From Cupriavidus sp. D384 (GTDB lineage: Bacteria; Pseudomonadota; Gammaproteobacteria; Burkholderiales; Burkholderiaceae): DNA of 64,000 nucleotides. The stretch is from NCBI RefSeq assembly GCF_001652915.1, contig NZ_BBQI01000096.1, forward strand, positions 1-64,000, in the 5' to 3' direction. Position 1 is the first letter of the stretch. Every line of letters begins with the position of its first letter. The notes beneath the pieces were generated by a model that worked only from the letters and a program-made list of their open reading frames with translations, was not told the origin of the DNA and ran no database searches. This document shows, in pieces, positions 41,514 through 49,973 of this stretch. The translations under genes were made by a program, and so were the position numbers.

Positions 41514-42215
41514 TCAGACCACCTTGACGGTCAGGTCGCCCACACCGGCCACGTGGCACTGCATGATGTCGCCCTTGACCACCGGGCCCACGCCTTCGGG
41601 CGTGCCGCTGTAGATCAGGTCGCCCGGCTGCAGGTCGAACAGCTTCGACAGGTACGACACCATCTCCGGTACCGACCAGATCAGGTCCGACAGGTCGCCG
41701 CGCTGCTTCTCCACGCCGTTCACGGCCAGCGTCACGGCGCCCTTTTCGGGGTGGCCGATGGCGGACACCGGCACGATCGGGCCGATCGGCGCCGACTTGT
41801 CGAACGCCTTGCCCGTTTCCCAGGGGCGGCCGGTCTTCTTCGACTCGTTCTGCAGGTCGCGGCGCGTCATGTCCAGGCCGATGGCGTAGCCGTAGACGTG
41901 GCTGGCAGCCTGGTCCACGGGGATGTCCTTGCCACCCTTGCCGATGGCCACGACCAGTTCCACCTCGTAGTGGCAGTTGCCGGTGCCCGGCGGGTACGGG
42001 AACGTGCCTTCGGTGTTATCGGCCACGTAGCTGACCGCGTCGGACGGCTTGCAGAAGAAGAACGGCGGTTCGCGGTCGGGATCCGAGCCCATTTCACGCG
42101 CATGCGCGGCATAATTGCGGCCCACGCAATACACCCGGCGCACGGGGAAGCTTGCGCTGCTGCCACGGACCGGGACCCCCACGGGGGCCTGGGGGGCAAA
42201 TACGAACTCGGTCAT
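41514..42215 (-). CDS. Fumarylacetoacetate hydrolase family protein
   Basis: 233 residues. Single FAH domain with metal ligands in the HYEVELVVAIG and GYAIGLDMTRRDLQ regions and the IYSGTPEGVGPV motif. At this length it resembles fumarylpyruvate hydrolase/YcgM-type enzymes more than the 420-residue FAH of tyrosine breakdown. With MaiA this suggests a maleylpyruvate/fumarylpyruvate or maleylacetoacetate route. CAGGAGAG precedes the start at 42215; the longer frame upstream is antisense to nasT. Confidence 0.92.
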   Translation of the reverse strand: MTEFVFAPQAPVGVPVRGSSASFPVRRVYCVGRNYAAHAREMGSDPDREPPFFFCKPSDAVSYVADNTEGTFPYPPGTGNCHYEVELVVAIGKGGKDIPVDQAASHVYGYAIGLDMTRRDLQNESKKTGRPWETGKAFDKSAPIGPIVPVSAIGHPEKGAVTLAVNGVEKQRGDLSDLIWSVPEMVSYLSKLFDLQPGDLIYSGTPEGVGPVVKGDIMQCHVAGVGDLTVKVV

Positions 42216-42390
42216 CCAAACTCTCCTGCTTTCTCTTTTTTGATGGAATGCCGCGCCGGTGCATTCGGCGTGCCCCGATCGAAAATCGGGGGCGCGGCAG
42301 GGGCAAAGCATACACCCGGCGTACGGTGGCATACAGTGAAAGCAAACCCGGCGCGAATCTTGCATATTGCACTGCAACCAAGCGACCGCC

Positions 42391-43026
42391 ATGAACCGCC
42401 GCACTTCGCCTCCACCTGCCAGTCCCACGCCGGCCGCAGGCTCCCGCACCCTGAGCATCCTGCTGGTGCGGGATCCGCATGACGCCGATCCGCTCAACGT
42501 GGAGACCATCCGCGCCGGATTGGCGCAGGCCGGCTTCACGGCGGTGCAGACCGTGGATGCCGACTTGCGGCTGCCCGAGGTGATCGCGGCCACGCTGCCC
42601 GACCTGGTCATCATCGCGTCCGAATCGGCCGCCCGCGACACCATCGAGCATGTCTGCGTCTCCACCCAGCACGCGCCGCGCCCGATCGTCCTCTTCACCG
42701 ACAACGACGATTCCCAGCGCATCAAGGCCGCGCTGTCGGCCGGCATTACCGCCTATATCGTCGACGGATTGCGCGCCGAACGCGTCAAGACCGTGCTGGA
42801 CGTGGCCTATGCCCGGTTCGAACTCGACCAGCAACTGCGCGCGGAACTGGACGCCACCAGGCTCAAGCTGGCCGAACGCAAGACCGTGGAACGCGCCAAG
42901 GGCCTGCTGATGGAGTCGCGCGGCATCACCGAGGACGAGGCCTACAAGCGGCTGCGCTCGATGGCGATGGAACGCGGCATCAAGCTCGTGGAAGCCGCCC
43001 AGCGCGTGATCGACGTGATGGGCTGA
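42391..43026 (+). CDS. nasT: NasT-type ANTAR antiterminator
   Basis: 211 residues. An N-terminal receiver-like domain (about 20-140) lacks the phospho-Asp at the end of strand 3 (DLVIIASES), so it is probably a pseudo-receiver controlled by protein contact. The ANTAR RNA-binding domain is at about 150-207 (AERKTVERAKGLLMESRGI, then EAAQRVIDVMG). In Azotobacter and Pseudomonas NasT binds dual-hexaloop leader RNA to prevent termination and is held by the nitrate sensor NasS. The matching RNA lies directly downstream (43372-43417). No NasS gene is in the window. Confidence 0.95.
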   Translation: MNRRTSPPPASPTPAAGSRTLSILLVRDPHDADPLNVETIRAGLAQAGFTAVQTVDADLRLPEVIAATLPDLVIIASESAARDTIEHVCVSTQHAPRPIVLFTDNDDSQRIKAALSAGITAYIVDGLRAERVKTVLDVAYARFELDQQLRAELDATRLKLAERKTVERAKGLLMESRGITEDEAYKRLRSMAMERGIKLVEAAQRVIDVMG

Positions 43027-43268
43027 CGCCCACCCGCGCCGTTCGGTCTGCAATCTCCCTTCCGCACCCGTCCTCCGCACCGTCTCCCTCGCCAGCCCGG
43101 TGCATGCAGGGGCCTGGCGCTGCACCACTCCCGCCGGCTCGCCCCCCTTCCCGCACGATTTCGAACGGTCGCCCCGTTCCCAGACGGCAGCCCGCGGGCC
43201 GTTGCGTGCACCGTCCGCATGCCTGGCGCCTCTGGCTGGTGAAAAGCGCCGCCAGCCGCACGGATTTG

Positions 43269-43300
43269 TGCACCGCAATGTGCATGGCATGGCGCTTGCG
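43269..43300 (+). promoter_or_regulatory. Sigma-54 promoter for the nitrate transporter operon
   Basis: TGGCATGGCGCTTGCG (43285-43300) has GG and GC separated by exactly ten bases and matches the -24/-12 consensus (TGGCAYR-N4-TTGCW) at all but the last base. Just upstream TGCAC-N6-GTGCA (43269-43284) resembles an NtrC palindrome but is one base short and very close to -24. Transcription would start near 43311, giving a leader of about 180 bases. Confidence 0.7.
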
Positions 43301-43371
43301 TAATCGCTGGCAAGGCCAACGACGGCCGGCATCACCCTGGCAGTACCCGGCATCACCACAACATGTTTGCA

Positions 43372-43417
43372 CGCGTGCCAAAGGCGGCACGCGCGGCAGC
43401 GGACAACGGCGTCCTGC
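43372..43417 (+). promoter_or_regulatory. ANTAR-target RNA: two hexaloop hairpins
   Basis: P1: CGCGTGCC (43372-43379), loop AAAGGC, GGCACGCG (43386-43393), perfect 8 bp. P2: GGAC (43401-43404), loop AACGGC, GTCC (43411-43414), extended by GC/GC across a bulged T. Both loops have six bases with A at position 1 and G at position 4, the known ANTAR recognition pattern. P2 overlaps the left arm of the terminator at 43408-43472, so the two folds exclude each other. Confidence 0.85.
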
Positions 43418-43472
43418 ACCGCACCTCCCGGCTTCTGGCGAATCCTGGGGCTGCGGTCAGGACGCCTTTTTT
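43408..43472 (+). terminator. Attenuator terminator of the nrt leader
   Basis: GGCGTCCTG (43408-43416) and, past one bulged C, ACCGCA (43418-43423) pair with TGCGGT-CAGGACGCC (43452-43466), followed by six Ts (43467-43472). It ends 18 bases before the nrtA start, so it must be bypassed for expression. NasT binding to P2 would remove its 5' arm. Confidence 0.9.
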
Positions 43473-43490
43473 CTTCTCGGAGCCATCGCA

Positions 43491-44801
43491 ATGCCCTCTC
43501 GCCTCAAGATTGCCAAGCCCAACGTCGCCGACAATGCCGCCGCCGACCATGCGCCCGCCAGCCACGGCCGCCGCCGTGCCCTGGCTACCATTGCCGGCGC
43601 CAGCGTGATGACGCTGGTCGACCCGCTGGTGCGCAGCGGTGCCTGGGCAGCCGGCTCCGACGCGCCCGAGAAGACCGAGGTCAAGATCGGCTTCATCCCG
43701 CTGACCGACTGCGCATCGGTGGTCATGGCGTCGACACTGGGCCTCGACAAGAAATACGGCATCAAGATCACCCCGAGCAAGGAAGCATCGTGGGCGGCCG
43801 TGCGCGACAAGCTCGTCAATGGCGAACTGGACGCCGCGCATGTGCTCTACGGCCTGATCTATGGCGTGCAGCTCGGCATCGGCGGCCCGAAGAAGGACAT
43901 GGCAGTGCTGATGAACCTGAACCACAACGGCCAGGCCATCACGCTGTCGCAGAAGCTGGCGGAAAAGGGCGTCAAGGATGGCGCCACCCTGAAGGCGCTG
44001 ATGACCCGCGAGAAGCGCGAGTACGTGTTCGCGCAGACCTTCCCCACGGGCACGCACGCCATGTGGCTCTACTACTGGCTGGCCGCCAACGGCATCAATC
44101 CGATGCAGGACGCCAAGGCCATCACCGTGCCGCCGCCGCAGATGGTGGCGAACATGCGCGTGGGCAACATGGATGGCTTCTGCGTGGGCGAACCCTGGGG
44201 CGCGCGCGCCATCGCCGACAAGATCGGCTTCACGGCCGAAACCACGCAGGCCATCTGGAAGGACCACCCCGAGAAGGTGCTCGGCACCACATCGGATTTC
44301 GTCCAGAAAAATCCGAACACGGCCCGGGCGATGGTGGCGGCGATCCTGGAAGCGTCGAAGTTCATCGACGCGTCGGCCTCGAACCGTCGCAAGACCGCCG
44401 AGACCATTGCGGCCAAGTCCTACGTCAACACCGACATGGACATCATCCTGGACCGCATGCTGGGCCGCTACAGCAATGGCCTGGGCAAGACCTGGGACGA
44501 CCCCGATTCGATGAAGTTCTACCAGGACGGCCTTGCCAACTACCCGTTCCTGTCCGACGGCATGTGGTTCCTGACGCAGCACAAGCGCTGGGGCCTGCTG
44601 AAGGATCACCCCGACTACCTGGCCGTGGCAAAGCAGGTGAACCGCATCGACGTGTTCAAGCAGGCCGCCGCCGCCGCGCAGGTGCCGCTGCCCAAGAGCG
44701 ATTTCCGCACCGCGAAGCTGATCGACGGCGTGACCTGGGACGCCACCAAGGACCCGAAGGCCTACGCCGACGGCTTCAAGATCAGGGCAGGCGCCCTCTG
44801 A
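43491..44801 (+). CDS. nrtA: Nitrate ABC transporter substrate-binding protein (NrtA/CmpA family)
   Basis: 436 residues. The N-terminus has a twin-arginine-like signal (GRRRALATIAGASVM, residues 26-40) and a cleavage region near AWAAG, so it should be periplasmic. The rest is an NrtA-type bilobal domain (VKIGFIPLTDCASVVMA; FCVGEPWGARA). It captures nitrate or nitrite for the permease and ATPase downstream. Preceded by a GGAG ribosome binding site and by the antitermination leader. A cytoplasmic NasS-like sensor, also of this fold, is the alternative, but those lack export signals. Confidence 0.92.
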   Translation: MPSRLKIAKPNVADNAAADHAPASHGRRRALATIAGASVMTLVDPLVRSGAWAAGSDAPEKTEVKIGFIPLTDCASVVMASTLGLDKKYGIKITPSKEASWAAVRDKLVNGELDAAHVLYGLIYGVQLGIGGPKKDMAVLMNLNHNGQAITLSQKLAEKGVKDGATLKALMTREKREYVFAQTFPTGTHAMWLYYWLAANGINPMQDAKAITVPPPQMVANMRVGNMDGFCVGEPWGARAIADKIGFTAETTQAIWKDHPEKVLGTTSDFVQKNPNTARAMVAAILEASKFIDASASNRRKTAETIAAKSYVNTDMDIILDRMLGRYSNGLGKTWDDPDSMKFYQDGLANYPFLSDGMWFLTQHKRWGLLKDHPDYLAVAKQVNRIDVFKQAAAAAQVPLPKSDFRTAKLIDGVTWDATKDPKAYADGFKIRAGAL

Positions 44802-44852
44802 TCCCACACGCGTTGTTCGCGACCTGATCGCCCTCTTGGAAAGGAGCCTGCC

Positions 44853-45773
44853 GTGAATGCCATCGCCCCTGCCGTTACCCCCCCTTCTCCGCATGGAGCC
44901 GCCATGGATGCCGATGTCCTCGATACGGAAGCCAAGGAACAGACGCGCCGCCGCGCCCAGGAGCTTGCCGTCCAGGCCAGGCAGGCCGCGCGGCGCGACG
45001 CCGTTACCGGTCTCGTGCTCAAGTGCGTGCCGCCGCTGGCCGGTTTCGTGCTGTTCCTGCTGGTCTGGCACGGCGTCGCCACGCTGATCCCGGCGCTGCC
45101 CACGCCCGGGGCCACGTGGAATGCCGCCGTGCCGCTGTTTGCCGATCCGTTCTACCGCAACGGCCCGAACGACCAGGGCATCGGATGGAACGTGCTGGCG
45201 TCGCTGGCGCGCGTGGCGGCCGGCTTTGGCCTGGCCGCCGTGATCGGTATCCCGGCCGGCTTCCTGCTGGGGCGCTTCGCGTTCCTGAACGCGATGGCCG
45301 CGCCGGTGATCAGCCTGCTGCGGCCGGTGTCGCCGCTGGCGTGGCTGCCCATCGGCCTGCTGCTGTTCAAGGCCGCCAACCCGGCCGCGATCTGGGCCAT
45401 CTTCATCTGCTCGATCTGGCCGATGGTCATCAACACGGCCGTGGGCGTGACGCGCGTGCCCCAGGACTACCTGAACGTGGCGCGCGTGCTCGATCTGTCC
45501 GAATGGAAGATCTTCCGCAGCGTACTGTTCCCGGCCGTGCTGCCGTACATGCTCACCGGCGTGCGGCTGTCGATCGGCACCGCGTGGCTGGTGATCGTGG
45601 CCGCCGAGATGCTGACCGGCGGCACCGGCATCGGCTTCTGGCTGTGGGACGAGTGGAACAACCTCAAGGTCGAACACATCGTCATCGCCATCTTCATCAT
45701 CGGCGTGGTGGGCCTGGTGCTGGAGCACCTGCTGCTGGCCCTGGCGCGCCGCTTCAGCTACGGCAACGCCTGA
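44853..45773 (+). CDS. nrtB: Nitrate ABC transporter permease
   Basis: 306 residues with six to seven hydrophobic segments, and a BPD_transp_1 domain from about residue 110. The EAA-like loop after LNVARVLDLSEWKIFRSVLFP couples to the ATPase. The N-terminal 55 residues are polar and cytoplasmic. GTG start with AAAGGAG eight bases upstream. Same orientation and close spacing with nrtA and the ATPase gene show one operon. Confidence 0.94.
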   Translation: MNAIAPAVTPPSPHGAAMDADVLDTEAKEQTRRRAQELAVQARQAARRDAVTGLVLKCVPPLAGFVLFLLVWHGVATLIPALPTPGATWNAAVPLFADPFYRNGPNDQGIGWNVLASLARVAAGFGLAAVIGIPAGFLLGRFAFLNAMAAPVISLLRPVSPLAWLPIGLLLFKAANPAAIWAIFICSIWPMVINTAVGVTRVPQDYLNVARVLDLSEWKIFRSVLFPAVLPYMLTGVRLSIGTAWLVIVAAEMLTGGTGIGFWLWDEWNNLKVEHIVIAIFIIGVVGLVLEHLLLALARRFSYGNA

Positions 45774-45787
45774 ACGGAGCCCCTGTC

Positions 45788-46591
45788 ATGGAAAAATTCG
45801 TCAGCATCGAAAACGTCGGCCAGACGTTCAAGACGCGCAAGGGCCCGTTCGTGGCGCTGCGCGACATCAACCTGTCGATTGCCGAAGGCGAGTTCATCAC
45901 GCTGATCGGGCATTCGGGCTGCGGCAAGTCCACGCTGCTGAACCTGATCGCCGGCCTGACCACGCCCACCGCCGGCGCGCTGATCTGCGCCGGGCGCGAG
46001 ATCGCCGGGCCGGGGCCCGAGCGCGCGGTGGTCTTCCAGAACCATTCGCTGCTGCCGTGGCTGACCTGCTTCGAGAACGTCCACCTGGGCGTGGAGCGCG
46101 TGTTCGGCGCCACGGAGACCAAGGCGCAGCTGAAGGCCCGCACGCACGACACCCTGGCGCTGGTGGGCCTGACCCACGCGGAAGCCAGATATCCGCACGA
46201 GATCTCGGGTGGCATGAAGCAGCGCGTGGGCATTGCCCGGGCGCTGGCGATGCAGCCCAAGGTGCTGCTGATGGACGAGCCGTTCGGTGCGCTGGATGCG
46301 CTGACCCGTGCCCATCTGCAGGACGAGCTGATCAAGATCGTGGCGCGCACGAAGAGCACCGTGGTCATGGTCACGCACGACGTGGACGAGGCCGTGCTGC
46401 TGGCCGATCGCATCGTCATGATGACCAACGGCCCCGCAGCCACCATCGGCGAGATCCTGAACGTCGATATCCCGCGTCCGCGCGACCGCGTGGCGCTGGC
46501 CGACGACAGGACCTACCACGCCTGCCGCACGGCCGTGCTGGACTTCCTGTATCGCAAGCAGCGTAACCCCGCACTGCAGGAAGCAGCCTGA
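45788..46591 (+). CDS. nrtD: Nitrate ABC transporter ATP-binding protein
   Basis: 267 residues. ABC ATPase with Walker A GHSGCGKSTL, signature ISGGMKQRVGIARAL, Walker B VLLMDEPFGALD and the switch histidine in MVTHDVDEA. Of the single-domain NrtD type, without the substrate-binding extension of cyanobacterial NrtC. Starts 14 bases after nrtB. Energises nitrate uptake. Confidence 0.95.
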   Translation: MEKFVSIENVGQTFKTRKGPFVALRDINLSIAEGEFITLIGHSGCGKSTLLNLIAGLTTPTAGALICAGREIAGPGPERAVVFQNHSLLPWLTCFENVHLGVERVFGATETKAQLKARTHDTLALVGLTHAEARYPHEISGGMKQRVGIARALAMQPKVLLMDEPFGALDALTRAHLQDELIKIVARTKSTVVMVTHDVDEAVLLADRIVMMTNGPAATIGEILNVDIPRPRDRVALADDRTYHACRTAVLDFLYRKQRNPALQEAA

Positions 46592-46664
46592 CCCTCCGCG
46601 GGACGTTTCGCCGACGGAATCGTGGGCTATCATGAACCCCAACCCCACGATTCCGGCAGTCATC

Positions 46665-47654
46665 ATGACCACTGCAACAGATTCGCCATTTTCGGCGGCA
46701 AAGTACATCAAGGAAATCGGCCGCGGCGTCAACGGCGCCCGCGCGCTGCCGCGTGAAGACGCCCAGGCGCTGTTCGACGCCATGCTGGCGGGCCGCGTTT
46801 CCGATATCGAATTGGGCGCCGTGCTGATGGCGTACCGCATCAAGGGCGAGGCCCCGCACGAACTGGCGGGCATGCTGGAGGCCGCGCACCAGCATTGCCA
46901 GCCGCTGGCCGCGCCGCCCGACCGGCCCGTGGTGGTCATCCCCAGCTACAACGGCGCGCGCAAGCAGCCCAACCTGGTGCCGTTGCTGGCGATGCTGCTG
47001 GCGCGCGATGGCGTGCCGGCGCTGGTGCATGGCGTGCGCGCATTCCAGGGCCGCGTCACCAGCCTGGCCCTGTTCGATGCCCTGGGTGTGCCGCTGTGCG
47101 CCACCACCCAGGCGGCCCAGGACCAGCTGCGCGCGGCTTCGAACCCGCTGGCCGTGCTGCCCATCGACGTGCTGTCGCCCGCGCTGTCCGCGCTGCTCGA
47201 CAAGCGCGCCATCATCGGCCTGCGCAATTCGTCGCACACGATCGTGAAGATGCTGCAGCCGGTGGGCGCGCACACGCCGGCCGAGGCCTTGCGCCTGTAC
47301 AGCTACACCCACCCCGAATACCGCGAAACGCTGACCGACTACTTCTCGCATGAACCGGCCAACGTGCTGCTGGGCCGGGGCACCGAGGGCGAGGTCGTGG
47401 CCGATGCCCGCCGCAGCACGCGCATCGACTGGCTGCACGACGGCCATCAGCGCACGATGGTAGACCCGGTGGGCGGGTCCATCGGCGAAGTGCCGGCGCT
47501 GCCGGCTGGTACCGACGTGGCCGACACGGCGGCCTGGATCCGCAAGGTGCTCGATGGCGCGGAGCCGGTGCCCGCGCCCATCGCCACCCAGGTTGCCACG
47601 ATCAAGGATTGCCTGCAGCAGGCCACGCGGGTGGCCTGGGCCAGCCCGGTCTGA
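46665..47654 (+). CDS. ybiB: YbiB-like protein, anthranilate phosphoribosyltransferase fold
   Basis: 329 residues of the nucleoside phosphorylase/TrpD2 fold, typical N-terminus FSAAKYIKEIGRGVNGARAL. Catalytic residues of true TrpD are not conserved in YbiB proteins, and E. coli YbiB binds DNA or RNA without known enzyme activity. It lies 73 bases after the nrt operon on the same strand, so it may be co-transcribed. Start uncertain: ATG at 46632 is in frame 33 bases upstream. Confidence 0.9.
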   Translation: MTTATDSPFSAAKYIKEIGRGVNGARALPREDAQALFDAMLAGRVSDIELGAVLMAYRIKGEAPHELAGMLEAAHQHCQPLAAPPDRPVVVIPSYNGARKQPNLVPLLAMLLARDGVPALVHGVRAFQGRVTSLALFDALGVPLCATTQAAQDQLRAASNPLAVLPIDVLSPALSALLDKRAIIGLRNSSHTIVKMLQPVGAHTPAEALRLYSYTHPEYRETLTDYFSHEPANVLLGRGTEGEVVADARRSTRIDWLHDGHQRTMVDPVGGSIGEVPALPAGTDVADTAAWIRKVLDGAEPVPAPIATQVATIKDCLQQATRVAWASPV

Positions 47655-47704
47655 CCGGCTGCCGGTGTGGGGCGGCCGGCATGCGTCGGCAGCCTCCGGG
47701 CTGC

Positions 47705-48577
47705 CTAGCGCCGTACCGGCAGCGGGATGCGCTCGGTTTCGCCGGGCACGTGCGGGAACTTGTCGTCCTGCCAGCGCTGGCTGGCTTCCTCGATGGCTTC
47801 CTTGCTGCTGGCCACGAAGTTCCAGAAGATGAAGCGGCGGCCGTCGGTCGGGTCGCCGCCCAGCAGCATCACGCGCGACGGCATGGTGGCGGTGATCGTC
47901 ACCGGCTCGCCCGACGTCAGCACCACCAGGTGCTCGGCCGGCAGCGTCTCGCCATCCATTTCCAGGTTGCCGTCCACGGGATAGACGCCGCGCTGGACGT
48001 GTTCCGCCGGGATCACCAGGCTGGCGCCCGCATCCATCTCGATCGCCACGTAGAGCGTGCGGCTGTACACGCGCACCGGCGATTCGGCACCGAACGCATC
48101 GCCGGCAATCACCGTCATCCGCACCCCGGGCAGTTCCAGCTTGGGCAGCGTGGCGCCCGGATGATGGTGGAACGATGGCGGATCGTTCTCATGGGCCAGC
48201 GGCAGCGCCACCCAGGTCTGGATGCCGTGCAGGCGGGGGCCCGCCTCGCGCGCGGCGTCCGGCGAGCGTTCCGAATGGACGATGCCCGTGCCGGCCGTCA
48301 TCCAGTTGACGTCACCCGGCCGGATCACCTGCTCGCTGCCCAGGCTGTCCCGATGCGTGATCTCGCCCTCGAAGAGGTACGTTACGGTAGCCAGGCCGAT
48401 ATGTGGATGTGGGCGCACATCCATGCCCTGCCCCGGCGTCATCTCTACCGGGCCCATATGATCGAAGAAAATAAACGGCCCCACGGTCTGGGTCGTGGCG
48501 GCGGGCAGCAGGCGGCGTACGGTGAACTCGCCGATATCCCGCACATGCGGCTTCAGCAAGTGTTCGATAGCAGACAT
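47705..48577 (-). CDS. Pirin family protein
   Basis: 290 residues, bicupin. Metal ligands fit the pirin pattern: HPHIGLATVTYLFEGE (two His) and GTGIVHSE (His, Glu). The C-terminal pirin_C domain is present. Bacterial pirins such as E. coli YhhW have quercetinase activity or regulate metabolism; function here is open. The start at 48577 (MSAIEHLLKPH) is preferred over a 14-codon extension. Confidence 0.94.
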   Translation of the reverse strand: MSAIEHLLKPHVRDIGEFTVRRLLPAATTQTVGPFIFFDHMGPVEMTPGQGMDVRPHPHIGLATVTYLFEGEITHRDSLGSEQVIRPGDVNWMTAGTGIVHSERSPDAAREAGPRLHGIQTWVALPLAHENDPPSFHHHPGATLPKLELPGVRMTVIAGDAFGAESPVRVYSRTLYVAIEMDAGASLVIPAEHVQRGVYPVDGNLEMDGETLPAEHLVVLTSGEPVTITATMPSRVMLLGGDPTDGRRFIFWNFVASSKEAIEEASQRWQDDKFPHVPGETERIPLPVRR

Positions 48578-48932
48578 GGAAACCTCTCCAAGGAATGGTG
48601 CAATGCGGCTGGAAAACAACTTCAGTGTAGCGAATCCCGCAATTCACCATCCCGAAATTGCAGTGAATTCGTCTGAAACCGATTGACCAGCGCCTTCTCT
48701 AATATTCCTGTCGGGAGAGAAAGCTGCCCGCCAGGCCTTGTGGATACTGGGACCGGGCCGGACACGCCCGCCGCCTCAAGCTATCGGATGACCGAAGGCG
48801 ATGTGACGGAACTATCAACCCCATAGACCCTCTAACTTAGCACTCGTCCGGTTCGAGTGCTAATATGCGTTGCAATGCGGTGTCCTTCCGGGACACACCG
48901 GCAACCCACCGCCGGATGCGAAAGGAGTCATA
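48578..48932 (+). promoter_or_regulatory. pirin/rpoH divergent region
   Basis: 355 non-coding bases carrying the rpoH promoter and CIRCE element (48837-48866). An extended -10, TGCTAATAT (48858-48866), begins inside the right CIRCE arm; transcription would start near 48873, leaving a 60-base leader. No other conserved signal or gene is seen. Confidence 0.6.
48837..48863. promoter_or_regulatory. CIRCE element (HrcA operator) upstream of rpoH
   Basis: TTAGCACTC, nine bases, GAGTGCTAA: a perfect match to the CIRCE consensus. HrcA, the heat-inactivated repressor of groESL and dnaK operons, binds this element. Its position over the rpoH -10 region implies that HrcA represses the sigma-32 gene. 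Confidence 0.93.
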
Positions 48933-49868
48933 GTGAACGCAGTCCTGTCTGCCGATCAAACCCAAGTTTCTCGCCGTCTGCCGACGGCGCCCCAGAGTGC
49001 TGCCGCGAACAGCCTTGCGCTGACGTTTCCGGGCACCCTGGGCAATCTGGAAAGCTATATCCAGGCGGTCCATCGCATTCCGATGCTCACGCCCGAGGAA
49101 GAGCTGAGCCTGGCCCGCGACCTGCGCGACAACGAATCCGTCGATGCCGCCCGCCGCATGGTGATGTCGCACCTGCGCCTGGTCGTGTCGATTGCCCGCC
49201 AGTACCTGGGCTACGGCCTGCCGCACGCCGACCTGATCCAGGAAGGCAATATCGGCCTGATGAAGGCCGTGAAGCGCTTCGACCCCGAGCAGGGCGTGCG
49301 ACTGGTGTCGTATGCAATGCACTGGATCAAGGCCGAGATTCACGAATACGTGCTGAAGAACTGGCGCATGGTCAAGGTGGCCACCACCAAGGCCCAGCGC
49401 AAGCTGTTCTTCAACCTGCGCAGCCACAAGCAGGGTGCGCATACCTTCACGCCCGAGCAGATCGAGGCCGTTGCGCGCGAGCTGAACGTGAAGCCCGAGG
49501 AAGTGATGGAAATGGAAACCCGCATGTCGGGTGGCGATCTGGCGCTGGAAGGCCAGGTTGACGATGGCGAGGAAGAATTCGCCCCCATCGCGTACCTTGC
49601 GGACAACCACAACGAGCCGACCAAGGTCATCGAGGCCAAGCACAACGACCGCCTGCAGGTGGAAGGCCTGGAAGAAGCACTGGGCAAGCTCGACCCGCGC
49701 AGCCGCCGCATCATCGAAGCGCGCTGGCTGGACGTCAACGACGACGGCTCTGGCGGCTCCACGCTGCATGAGCTGGCCGACGAATTCGGCGTGTCGGCCG
49801 AGCGTATCCGCCAGATCGAGGCGGCCGCGATGAAGAAGATGAAGGGTGCGCTGGCGGCATTTGCCTGA
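48933..49868 (+). CDS. rpoH: RNA polymerase heat-shock sigma factor RpoH (sigma-32)
   Basis: 311 residues. Sigma-70 regions 2 and 4 are complete (DLIQEGNIGLMKAVKRFDP; ERIRQIEAAAMKKMKG) and the RpoH-specific box is QRKLFFNLRS. Directs transcription of chaperone and protease genes. GTG start at 48933 follows AAAGGAG at the right spacing; an upstream in-frame ATG would read into the promoter. Regulated by CIRCE at 48837-48863. Confidence 0.97.
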   Translation: MNAVLSADQTQVSRRLPTAPQSAAANSLALTFPGTLGNLESYIQAVHRIPMLTPEEELSLARDLRDNESVDAARRMVMSHLRLVVSIARQYLGYGLPHADLIQEGNIGLMKAVKRFDPEQGVRLVSYAMHWIKAEIHEYVLKNWRMVKVATTKAQRKLFFNLRSHKQGAHTFTPEQIEAVARELNVKPEEVMEMETRMSGGDLALEGQVDDGEEEFAPIAYLADNHNEPTKVIEAKHNDRLQVEGLEEALGKLDPRSRRIIEARWLDVNDDGSGGSTLHELADEFGVSAERIRQIEAAAMKKMKGALAAFA

Positions 49869-49897
49869 TCCACGTTCCCGCGGCAACGCGAAATGCA

Positions 49898-49926
49898 AAA
49901 GGCCGGTCGATTGACCGGCCTTTTTG
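49898..49926. terminator. Intrinsic terminator after rpoH
   Basis: AAAAGGCCGGTC (49898-49909), loop GATT, GACCGGCCTTTTT (49914-49926). Strong and T-rich on both strands; may also serve the convergent sco gene. Confidence 0.93.
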
Positions 49927-49973
49927 TTTGCCAGAGACGCCCGGCATCGCCGCCAGGCGCCCGCCGGCGTCCG

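Noticed and set aside
43099-43126. GGTGCA and TGCACC half-sites as an NtrC enhancer
   Set aside because: The halves are in the reverse order and 16 bases apart, unlike the TGCACC-N5-GGTGCA consensus.
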